Below, in pieces: positions 8,539-15,763 of a stretch of 57,835 nucleotides of DNA. Made by a program: the position numbers and the translations under genes. Numbering within the stretch: the stretch's first letter is position 1; each line of letters starts with the position of its first letter. Location of the stretch: assembly GCA_002405835.1 (NCBI GenBank), contig DHMO01000018.1:1-57835 (forward strand). Reading direction: 5' to 3'. A model generated the notes under the pieces. It was given only the letters and a program-made list of their open reading frames with translations, made no database searches and had not been told where the DNA came from. This stretch comes from Lentisphaeria bacterium UBA4640 (GTDB lineage: Bacteria > Verrucomicrobiota > Lentisphaeria > Victivallales > UBA1829).

Positions 8539-8751
8539 ATGCCTACTTACGATTATGTCTGCACAAGCTGCGGCTATCAGTTCGAAAAGTTTCAGAAAAT
8601 GACTGAGGATCACCTCAAGACGTGTCCGAAATGTCAGAAAGACGCACTGAAGCGCAAAATCGGCAAAGGCGCATCCGTTATCTTCAAAGGCGCCGGATTC
8701 TACTGCAACGATTACCACGCGGCAACTCACGACACCCCGTCCAAGAAGTAA
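8539..8751 (+). CDS. FmdB-family zinc ribbon protein
   Basis: The 70-residue protein begins MPTYDYVCTSCGYQFEKFQ and continues with CPKCQK, the two CxxC knuckles of the FmdB/CxxC regulatory zinc ribbon family. These small proteins are of uncertain function; some were described as regulators of amidase or formamidase genes. AGGAG precedes the ATG. It is the first gene of a predicted operon with htpG, dnaJ and a GT39 gene, behind a sigma-54 promoter, suggesting a stress role. Confidence 0.9.
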   Translation: MPTYDYVCTSCGYQFEKFQKMTEDHLKTCPKCQKDALKRKIGKGASVIFKGAGFYCNDYHAATHDTPSKK

Positions 8752-8779
8752 AACCGCTGTCACATAAGGAGAAACAAAT

Positions 8780-10687
8780 ATGGAAAATATGCGTTTTCAG
8801 ACGGAAGTCCGCGAACTTCTGCACATGATGATCCACTCCGTCTACTCCAACAAAGAGATCTTTCTGCGCGAACTCATTGCAAACGCCGCCGACGCCATCG
8901 ACAAGGCGCGTTTCCTCGCGCTCACCAATCCCGAACTCGCCCAGAACTGGGAAATCCGCATCACTCCCGACGCCGAAGCCGGAACGCTCAGTATCTCCGA
9001 TAACGGTATCGGCATGAGCAAAGAGGAGGTTGTCCAGAACCTCGGCACAATCGCACACTCCGGAACCAAAGCCTTCCTCGAAAATCTCGCGAAAAACAAA
9101 AAAGAGGGCGAAGGCTCCGCGAATCCCGAACTCATCGGTCAGTTCGGCGTCGGCTTCTACGCCTCCTTCATGGTTGCGGACAAAGTCGTCGTCAACACTC
9201 TCAAAGCCGGGACAAACGAAGCTGTCCGCTGGGAATCCAACGGCGAAGAGGAATTCACGCTCGGCGAATCCGACCGCAAGACGCAGGGAACAACCGTCAC
9301 ACTCTATCTGAAGAACGACGAAAAGCAGTTCCTCGAACAGTGGCGCATCTCCACCATTGTCAAGAAGTATTCCGACTTCATCGAGCACCCCATCAAAATG
9401 CTCGAAACCAGCAAGGACAAGGACGGCAAGGAGACCACCGAAGACAAAACTCTGAACTCGCAGAAAGCCATCTGGCTGCGTCCGGAATCCGAAGTCAAGC
9501 CCGAAGAATACGACGCCTTCTATCAGCATCTTTCCGGCGATTACGGCAAGCCGCTCGCGCGCATCAGCTACAGCGCAGAGGGCACCTCCGAATTCAAAGC
9601 GCTGCTCTTCCTCCCCGAGAAGAAGCCGTGGGGCTTTGAAATGCCCGGAACAAAGGCGCGCAATCTGCACCTCTACATCCGCCGCGTGTTCATCTCCGAT
9701 GACTGCAAGGGGCTGATTCCAGAGTACCTCCGTTTCGTCAGCGGCGTTGTCGACTCCTCCGATCTTCCGCTGAACATTTCCCGCGAAATGCTTCAGGACA
9801 ATCCGCAGATCTCCAGAATCAGCAAGGCACTGACCAAACGCGTTCTCTCCGAACTCACCAAGATGCTCGAAAACGAACGCGAAAAATACGTCGGCTTCTA
9901 TCAGGAGTTCGGACGGCAGATCAAGGAAGGCGCTCACGGCGACTATGCGAACAAGGAGAAACTCCAGGCGCTGCTCATGTATGAGACCATGAACGGAAAG
10001 CCGGGCGAACTCCACACGCTCAAAGAGTATGTCACAAACATGTCCGCGGAGCAGAAGGATATCTACTACATCACCGGCGAAGCCCGCGCTTACCTGGAGA
10101 ACTCCCCACACATCGAAAGTTTCCGCAAGGCCGGCTACGACGTGCTCTTCATGAGCGACCCGATCGACGAATGGGTTCTTGAAGCAATGCCCGAATTCGA
10201 CGGCAAAAAGCTCGTCTCCGTCTCCAAAGCAAAACTGGACAACGATTCCAAAGTTGCGAAGGAGCTGGAAGAGAACGCAAAGAAGGCATCCGAGGAAAAA
10301 GGCGGAAAAGACCTGCTCGGCAAACTCAAAGACCTGCTGAAAGACAAAGTCAAAGACGTCAAATTCTCCGGTGCACTCACGGAAAGCGCCTCGCGTCTTT
10401 CGGGCGACGATTACGATCCCAGCCCGTACATGCAGCGCATCATGAAGGCGCTCGACAAGAACGCGCAGACCTTCAAGCGGATTCTCGAACTGAATCCGTC
10501 GCATCCGCTGATCGCGGCCATGACGAAACTCGTGGAAAAGACTCCGGACAATCCGAAGCTCGCCGAGTTCGCCGACATGCTGTATGATCAGGCGCTCCTT
10601 GCGGAAGGCAGCCCGATCGCCGATCCCGCGCTGTTCGCGAAACGCGCCGCCGACCTCATGACCCTCGGCGTCGAAAAAGAGATCTGA
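8780..10687 (+). CDS. htpG: Chaperone HtpG (Hsp90)
   Basis: The 635-residue protein is a full-length bacterial Hsp90, an ATP-dependent cytoplasmic chaperone. The GHKL ATPase domain shows the start FQTEVRELLHMMIHSVYSNK, a slightly altered ELIANAADAIDK (usually ELISNASDA), DNGIGM and the lid/phosphate motif GQFGVGFYASFMVA. The middle domain carries LPLNISREMLQ with the catalytic Arg. A perfect AAGGAG lies before the ATG. It is 28 bp after the zinc ribbon gene and 1 bp before dnaJ. Confidence 0.98.
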   Translation: MENMRFQTEVRELLHMMIHSVYSNKEIFLRELIANAADAIDKARFLALTNPELAQNWEIRITPDAEAGTLSISDNGIGMSKEEVVQNLGTIAHSGTKAFLENLAKNKKEGEGSANPELIGQFGVGFYASFMVADKVVVNTLKAGTNEAVRWESNGEEEFTLGESDRKTQGTTVTLYLKNDEKQFLEQWRISTIVKKYSDFIEHPIKMLETSKDKDGKETTEDKTLNSQKAIWLRPESEVKPEEYDAFYQHLSGDYGKPLARISYSAEGTSEFKALLFLPEKKPWGFEMPGTKARNLHLYIRRVFISDDCKGLIPEYLRFVSGVVDSSDLPLNISREMLQDNPQISRISKALTKRVLSELTKMLENEREKYVGFYQEFGRQIKEGAHGDYANKEKLQALLMYETMNGKPGELHTLKEYVTNMSAEQKDIYYITGEARAYLENSPHIESFRKAGYDVLFMSDPIDEWVLEAMPEFDGKKLVSVSKAKLDNDSKVAKELEENAKKASEEKGGKDLLGKLKDLLKDKVKDVKFSGALTESASRLSGDDYDPSPYMQRIMKALDKNAQTFKRILELNPSHPLIAAMTKLVEKTPDNPKLAEFADMLYDQALLAEGSPIADPALFAKRAADLMTLGVEKEI

Positions 10688-10688
10688 C

Positions 10689-11834
10689 ATGGCTGACTAC
10701 TACGAAATTCTGGGGGTTGAACGGACTGCGGAAGGACCCGAAATCAAGCGCTCCTACCGCAAACTTGCCATCAAGTATCATCCGGACAAGAATCCGAACA
10801 ACCCGGAAGCCGCCGAAAAGTTCAAACAGATCTCGCAGGCCTACGAGGTCCTCAGCGACCCGCAGAAACGCGAGCTCTACGACCGGTACGGCGAGGATGG
10901 TCTGCGCGGAGGCGGAACCTCCAGCGCAGGCAATCCGTTCGATATCTTCAACAGTTTCTTCGGAGGCGGCAGCGGCGGAGACGATCCGTTCAGCAGCTTT
11001 TTCGGAGGCGGCGGAAGACGCCGCTCTCCCGATGCGCCGCAGGATGGAAACGATCTGCGCTACAACCTTGAAATTGATCTCGAAGACGCCGTCCTCGGAG
11101 TCGACAAGGATATCGAATTCACACGCCTGGAAGCCTGCAAAACCTGCAAAGGCTCCGGCTGCGCGGAAGGCTACCGCAAGCAGACCTGCAAACGCTGCGG
11201 AGGCAGCGGACAGGTCGGCGTATCCCAGGGTTTCTTCACAGTCATGCACACCTGCCCCGTCTGCAACGGCGAAGGCTCCATGCCGGAAAAGAAGTGTCCG
11301 GACTGCGGCGGAGCGGGAACCACGCGCGTCAAACGCAAAGTTCATCTCCGCATTCCGCCGGGCGTCGACAACGGCACGCGGATGCGCGTTGCGGGCGAAG
11401 GCGAACCCGGACTGCGCGGAGGACACAACGGCGACCTTTTCGTCGTTCTCTCCGTCCGCGACCACGAGCTCTTCCAGAGAGACGGCGATGACATTCACTG
11501 CGAAATTCCGATTGACTTCGTCACGGCCGCACTCGGCGGAAAGATTGATGTTCCGACCGTCACAGGCAAGGCGGAGCTGGAGATTCCCGCAGGCTCCCAG
11601 ACAGGAACAGTCATCACCATGCCGGGCAAGGGAATGCCCTCCCTGCGCGGCGGAAAACGCGGAAACCAGTTTGTCACTCTGTTCGTTGAGGTTCCGAAAA
11701 AACTCACGCAGGATCAGAAAGATCTGCTGAAACAGTATGCGGACACTTTCTCCGGCAAAAAGCAGAAGAACGACGCCTATCCGAAATATGCCTCGTTCCT
11801 TGACCGCGCGAAAAAGTTCCTCGGAATCGAGTAA
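10689..11834 (+). CDS. dnaJ: Chaperone DnaJ (Hsp40)
   Basis: The 381-residue class I J-protein stimulates DnaK ATPase and holds unfolded substrates. Domains in order: J-domain with HPD at 31-33, a Gly/Phe-rich linker (FFGGGSGGDDPFSSFFGGGG), four zinc-finger repeats of the CxxCxGxG type (CKTCKGSG, CKRCGGSG, CPVCNGEG, CPDCGGAG), then the C-terminal substrate-binding domains. It starts one base after the htpG stop and is surely co-transcribed; no dnaK or grpE is in this window. Confidence 0.98.
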   Translation: MADYYEILGVERTAEGPEIKRSYRKLAIKYHPDKNPNNPEAAEKFKQISQAYEVLSDPQKRELYDRYGEDGLRGGGTSSAGNPFDIFNSFFGGGSGGDDPFSSFFGGGGRRRSPDAPQDGNDLRYNLEIDLEDAVLGVDKDIEFTRLEACKTCKGSGCAEGYRKQTCKRCGGSGQVGVSQGFFTVMHTCPVCNGEGSMPEKKCPDCGGAGTTRVKRKVHLRIPPGVDNGTRMRVAGEGEPGLRGGHNGDLFVVLSVRDHELFQRDGDDIHCEIPIDFVTAALGGKIDVPTVTGKAELEIPAGSQTGTVITMPGKGMPSLRGGKRGNQFVTLFVEVPKKLTQDQKDLLKQYADTFSGKKQKNDAYPKYASFLDRAKKFLGIE

Positions 11835-11836
11835 CG

Positions 11837-13312
11837 ATGAAAAACGGAAAAAACAGCTTTTTTTCCGTTCTCTGGCAACGTCCCGCGCTCGCCCTGCTGC
11901 TCTTCATGACGGTCGCCGCGCTCGCGTGGACGCTGCAGTGTTCTCTGTTGCAGAATATTCTCGGACTCGATATTCTTGAGACGATCGCATGGGGAGCGGA
12001 AGGGACACTCGGTCATTCCAAGCACCCGCCGCTTTCCGGCTGGCTCGGCTGGTTTTTCTCCGCAATCTCCGGACATGCAGACTGGAGCATGTATCTTGCA
12101 GCCCAGTTCTGCCTGATGTTCGGCGCGTGGCAGGTCTTCCGGCTCGCGAAACTGTTCCTTGATGAATATTCCGCCGCGGCCGCCGCCCTGCTCCTCTTTT
12201 TCCTCTTTTACTACAATCCGTCCGAAACAAAATTCAGCACGTATTTTGTTGAAATCGCACTCGCCCCCGCCGCGGCATATTACTTCTTCTCGGCTCTGCG
12301 CGACCGGCGTACCGGACACTGGCTTCTGTTCGGCGCCATCTGCGGACTCGGTCTGCTCAACAAGTACACATTTTTTCTGCATCTCTCCGGATTCCTAACC
12401 ATTTTCCTGCTCCGGCGGGAATACCGCAGACAGTTTTTCTCAAAAGGACCGTGGCTTGCCGCGGCGACGGGTTTTCTGGTCTTTCTGCCGCATCTCATCT
12501 GGCTGATCCAGAATGACTTCGTCTGTCTTCTTCACGTGGAACACCGGGTTGAAGACGAACCGAAACCCTTTCTTCCCCTGGTCGTCCTCGGGGCCGCGCT
12601 TTACCCGTTTGCCGTACAGGGACTCGCACTCGTTCTCTCGCTGTTTCCGCGATTCCGCGAACGGGTCCGCAAAACGGTAAACAGAAAACTTCTCTCCACG
12701 GCGCTGATCGTCACTCTTATTCCGTCTGTGCTTTTCTTCCTGATTGCGCTCTCCGGAAACGGCGTGATCCTCATGTGGTTCTGCACGTTTGCCTCATGGA
12801 CAGGCATTGCCGCCGTTGCGGCGTTTCCGTTTGTCATCGACCGCACGGTATTCAAACATCTTTATCTGCTGCTGGTGCTTCTGACTCTCGGACTCTTCAT
12901 CGGGACCACGGCGGATCTGCTGTTCAGCACGCGGATCCGGATTCATGCAAAACCGGAAGCGATCGTGAATCCCGCATACGAATTCTGGAAACGGCACAGC
13001 ACCGAACCCGTTCCGGTTGTCGTCGGCGACCGCTGGTATGCATGTGTCATCGAAAACTACTCGCCGGACCGGCCGCCGATGTGTGAAGCGAACGATCCGT
13101 TCTATCTGAAGCAATATCAGAAAACCATTCATGAAAAAGGCGCACTTCTGATTGCGCGCCGGGAAAAACTGTTTGACGATTTCAGAAGAAGGTGCCGCGT
13201 TCCGCTGAAATTTCAGCGGATCAAACTGACATTCCAGGCGCCGTTCGGGAAAAAGAGAACCCGGGAATTTCTTGTGGAATATCTCCCGCCGGGAAACTTT
13301 CCGGCAGAGTAA
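11837..13312 (+). CDS. GT39-like membrane glycosyltransferase (PMT_2 type)
   Basis: The 491-residue protein has a multi-spanning membrane N-terminal part of about 370 residues and a soluble periplasmic C-terminal tail. The first loop after TM1 carries GLDILETIAW, a D-x-x-E acidic pair typical of ArnT/PMT-type GT-C enzymes that use polyprenyl-phosphate sugars, and SKHPPLSGWLGW is the conserved motif following it. Acceptor and donor are unknown; lipid or protein glycosylation is possible. It starts 2 bp after dnaJ, an odd partner for chaperones, and ends 1 bp from a convergent regulator. Confidence 0.85.
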   Translation: MKNGKNSFFSVLWQRPALALLLFMTVAALAWTLQCSLLQNILGLDILETIAWGAEGTLGHSKHPPLSGWLGWFFSAISGHADWSMYLAAQFCLMFGAWQVFRLAKLFLDEYSAAAAALLLFFLFYYNPSETKFSTYFVEIALAPAAAYYFFSALRDRRTGHWLLFGAICGLGLLNKYTFFLHLSGFLTIFLLRREYRRQFFSKGPWLAAATGFLVFLPHLIWLIQNDFVCLLHVEHRVEDEPKPFLPLVVLGAALYPFAVQGLALVLSLFPRFRERVRKTVNRKLLSTALIVTLIPSVLFFLIALSGNGVILMWFCTFASWTGIAAVAAFPFVIDRTVFKHLYLLLVLLTLGLFIGTTADLLFSTRIRIHAKPEAIVNPAYEFWKRHSTEPVPVVVGDRWYACVIENYSPDRPPMCEANDPFYLKQYQKTIHEKGALLIARREKLFDDFRRRCRVPLKFQRIKLTFQAPFGKKRTREFLVEYLPPGNFPAE

Positions 13313-13313
13313 A

Positions 13314-13721
13314 TCAGCCGCGGTATTTGCGCAGAATGTTTTCCAGATTCTTCAGGGAAAGCTCAGCAAGTTCAAAAAGTTCCCTGCGCTGAGCCAGATG
13401 CGGAATCGTCTTCCCATGTTCCCAGTTGCTGACCGTGAAGCGGGTCGCTCCGAAGAGACGTCCGAACTTCGACTGCGGAAGACGCAGAGCTTTGCGGAAT
13501 GCGAAGATGTCTTCGGGAGCGATGATGCTCCACATGCGGCTTTTTTCATCAATATCGGAAATATGCGCAACAATATTTTTGAGCTCTGAGATTTTTTTCT
13601 TAAGATCTGCAACGGTATCAAGATTTCCCGCCATGCGGTTCAGAAGCGGCGTCAGTGCGGGACGCGCCTTCAGTGTTACATAACGCGTGATGGCGCGCTT
13701 TAAAATCTGTGAATCTTCCAT
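13314..13721 (-). CDS. XRE-like helix-turn-helix protein
   Basis: The 135-residue protein has an N-terminal helical region with a short coiled stretch (VADLKKKISELKNIVAHI) and a C-terminal helix-turn-helix (IFAFRKALRLPQSKFGRLFG, then FTVSNWEHGKTIP) of the XRE/YgiT-like type. AGGAGAG precedes the ATG. It is divergent from the marR gene across 160 bp of AT-rich DNA. No toxin partner is adjacent, so I read it as a stand-alone regulator. Confidence 0.8.
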   Translation of the reverse strand: MEDSQILKRAITRYVTLKARPALTPLLNRMAGNLDTVADLKKKISELKNIVAHISDIDEKSRMWSIIAPEDIFAFRKALRLPQSKFGRLFGATRFTVSNWEHGKTIPHLAQRRELFELAELSLKNLENILRKYRG

Positions 13722-13806
13722 ATTCTCTCCTGCTCAAAGGTGCATTTTTAAAATACTTTATTTTTATGATTTTTCAAGTCCTTTTTTAAAATAACAAAAA
13801 AAAGGC

Positions 13807-13851
13807 TTGAAAATTATTTATTTCCTATTATATTTTCAATAAATAAATAAT
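13807..13851 (+). promoter_or_regulatory. marR promoter with palindromic operator
   Basis: TTGAAA (13807-13812), a 16-bp spacer and TATATT (13829-13834) form the promoter. Perfect 11-bp arms ATTATTTATTT (13813-13823) and AAATAAATAAT (13841-13851) flank the -10 element, placing a dimer-binding site across the promoter, as expected for MarR autorepression. Confidence 0.6.
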
Positions 13852-13881
13852 TCCCGCTGAAGGAGAAAGGATGCGGTACTG

Positions 13882-14394
13882 ATGAACGAATCAGACGAAG
13901 TCGCCATGCGTTTTTGGAAAACTGTTTTTGCGCTGTCCGACCTCATGCGCGACATGAGTTGCAGCATAGCCGTTCAGGACAACCGGGAAAACTGGAATCT
14001 GACAATCCAGCAGATGCGTCTGATGCGTGTCATCTACGTCAAAACATCCACGGTCTCTCCGGAAGGCGTCATGCTGAAAACCATCGCGGAAACACTCAAT
14101 GTCACCAGCGCGGCCGTCTGCGGAATGGTCGAAAATCTTGTTCAGCGCGGACTCCTCACCCGGAACCGCAGCGAAACAAACCGCCGCAGTGTCAACATCT
14201 CCCTTTCCGAATACAGCAAAAAGAAAATCCGCGAAACGGAAGCCGGCTTCACCGAACTCACGAAAAAGATGTGCGCTTCACTCGGCAAAGAGGAAATCAG
14301 CAAACTGTCCGATACGCTCGACAAACTCACAACCGCGCTCATCACAACGGAACCGACCTCGTATCAGGCGCAGCTCCTGGCGCATTTCAAATAA
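13882..14394 (+). CDS. MarR-family transcriptional regulator
   Basis: The 170-residue protein has the MarR winged-helix arrangement: a dimerisation helix at the N-terminus, recognition region MLKTIAETLNVTSAAVCGMVENLVQRGLL and wing LTRNRSETNRRSVNISLSE, then a long C-terminal helix. AAGGAG is somewhat far (about 16 nt) from the ATG, with a nearer AAAGG at 11 nt. It heads a run of genes leading into a cation-ATPase operon and has an operator-like palindrome over its own promoter, so metal or toxicant sensing is plausible, but the ligand is unknown. Confidence 0.88.
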   Translation: MNESDEVAMRFWKTVFALSDLMRDMSCSIAVQDNRENWNLTIQQMRLMRVIYVKTSTVSPEGVMLKTIAETLNVTSAAVCGMVENLVQRGLLTRNRSETNRRSVNISLSEYSKKKIRETEAGFTELTKKMCASLGKEEISKLSDTLDKLTTALITTEPTSYQAQLLAHFK

Positions 14395-14403
14395 GACTGC
14401 AAC

Positions 14404-14691
14404 ATGGATAATTTCAACATTTTTGAAGCGGTCATGATGATCTGCTTCGGCGCCAGCTGGCCGTTTTCCCTCATTAAAACCATCCGAGTCAAGAACCCGA
14501 CCGGCAAAAGCCTGCTCTTCATGTCTCTGGTTCTGATCGGTTATTTCTGCGGGCTTCTCAACAAAATTCCGGGAATCGGACACTATGACCACGTACTGTG
14601 GATCTATGTTTTCAACACGGCAATGGTTGCGACCGATTTTGTCTTCACTCTTTACTACGCGCGCCGCCTGAAACTTCAAAACAGGAATTGA
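14404..14691 (+). CDS. PQ-loop/SemiSWEET-like small membrane protein
   Basis: The 95-residue protein has three hydrophobic segments in the SemiSWEET half-transporter layout. The first carries WPFSLIKTIRVKNPTGKSL, which resembles the PQ-loop helix and loop, and the second contains GYFCGLLNKI. SemiSWEETs dimerise to carry sugars, but many relatives have no known substrate. It begins 9 bp after marR and is probably in its operon; a second promoter lies between it and the next gene. Confidence 0.7.
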   Translation: MDNFNIFEAVMMICFGASWPFSLIKTIRVKNPTGKSLLFMSLVLIGYFCGLLNKIPGIGHYDHVLWIYVFNTAMVATDFVFTLYYARRLKLQNRN

Positions 14692-14727
14692 CCGGGCAAA
14701 GATTTTTATTTTTTTTTGCATTTTCAT

Positions 14728-14755
14728 TTGAAACTGAAAAAAAAGCACTTATCTT
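14728..14755 (+). promoter_or_regulatory. Internal promoter of the P-type ATPase operon
   Basis: TTGAAA (14728-14733), a 16-bp spacer and TATCTT (14750-14755) lie upstream of the HMA-like gene, in a 125-bp AT-rich gap. A small hairpin GCCGGG/CCCGGC (14782-14797) lies in the leader. Confidence 0.5.
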
Positions 14756-14816
14756 ATACGGGAATATCAGAAGAGGACTCAGCCGGGACACCCCGGCAGA
14801 AAACAGGAGATTTGAA

Positions 14817-15371
14817 TTGAACAGTGCAATTTCAGAACCGCGCGTCCAGAGAACCAACCCGTTCTCCGCTCTTTTCGCCTCTTACAAGGACAAGATGCGT
14901 CTGCCTTCGTTCGCCGGAATTCTCGAAGTCGTTCACACCCTGCCCGGACGAATCCGTCTCAAAATTCCGTCTCTGAAACGGAATATTGTCGGGGCGGAAA
15001 ACTTCAAACAGCGCATCACGCGTCTCAACGGCATCCGGAATGTGGATATCAACCTCTTTCTCGGAACCGTGCTGATCCAATACGATCCGCAGCTTTTGAC
15101 TCCGACTCTTGTTGTTGCCGCCGCAAGCCACTGTTTCGAATTTCAGGATGCGCTCCGCAACAAAAAATCCATACTCTGGCAGGAAGTCAAAAACTTCCGG
15201 TTCGCCATCGACCAGGCGCTGCTGCGCAACTCCGCGGGAATCGTCGACCTCCGCGCCGCCATGACGCTCGCACTCGCCATCTCGCTCATCCGCGGACTGA
15301 GCCGGCACGGTCAGGGCCAGTTCACTCCACTGAACATCATCTGGTGGCTCTTCCAAAGCATCGACCGCTGA
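14817..15371 (+). CDS. HMA-like domain protein (first of three), TTG start
   Basis: The 184-residue protein has an HMA_2-type ferredoxin-like fold marked by VVHTLPGRIRLKIPSL and, 50 residues on, NLFLGTVLIQYDP. It lacks the CxxC of true metallochaperones. A hydrophobic stretch (RAAMTLALAISLIRGL) near the C-terminus may touch the membrane. I start at TTG 14817 because AGGAG (14805-14809) lies 7 nt before it and no ATG fits; the frame stays open further upstream but without a ribosome binding site. The next gene follows after 8 bp. Confidence 0.75.
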   Translation: MNSAISEPRVQRTNPFSALFASYKDKMRLPSFAGILEVVHTLPGRIRLKIPSLKRNIVGAENFKQRITRLNGIRNVDINLFLGTVLIQYDPQLLTPTLVVAAASHCFEFQDALRNKKSILWQEVKNFRFAIDQALLRNSAGIVDLRAAMTLALAISLIRGLSRHGQGQFTPLNIIWWLFQSIDR

Positions 15372-15379
15372 GGTGAAAA

Positions 15380-15748
15380 ATGAATCCGCTGATTGATCTT
15401 TATCTCAAATGTCTGAAGAAAATCAAGGTGGTTCACTCCCTCCCCGGACGGCTCCGCGTGAACATTTACGGGATCAGGGAATTTCCAGACCTTGCAAAGG
15501 AGTATGCGCCAGTGCTCGAAAAAACGGTCCGAAATCTCTCCGGCGTTACAAGTGCGGAACTCGGAACGGCGACCGGGAACCTGCTGATCAACTATGACCC
15601 GGCAAAGACTTCCGAGGCGGAACTCCTGCTCTGGCTCAACTCCGCCTGGCAGAAGTTCTCCGATTTCATGCAGTGGATGAACGAAAACAATGTACAGGAC
15701 GAACGCTCCATCGCGGAAGCTATGGAACGTTTCCTGGCTAAACTGTAA
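15380..15748 (+). CDS. HMA-like domain protein (second)
   Basis: The 122-residue protein repeats the same fold: VVHSLPGRLRVNIYG, then ATGNLLINYDP. Again no CxxC is present. The C-terminus is helical and charged. It is 8 bp from the first HMA-like gene and 15 bp from the ATPase, so the three products probably act together, perhaps as regulatory or docking subunits of the pump. No biochemical role is known to me. Confidence 0.78.
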   Translation: MNPLIDLYLKCLKKIKVVHSLPGRLRVNIYGIREFPDLAKEYAPVLEKTVRNLSGVTSAELGTATGNLLINYDPAKTSEAELLLWLNSAWQKFSDFMQWMNENNVQDERSIAEAMERFLAKL

Positions 15749-15763
15749 TACGAGGTGTTTTTC

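Noticed and set aside
8684..10690. 668-codon antisense frame opposite htpG, and similar long frames opposite 5673-6989 and 15764-17986
   Set aside because: They mirror strongly biased, GC-rich coding strands; the sense products are unmistakable conserved proteins and the antisense frames have no domain features.
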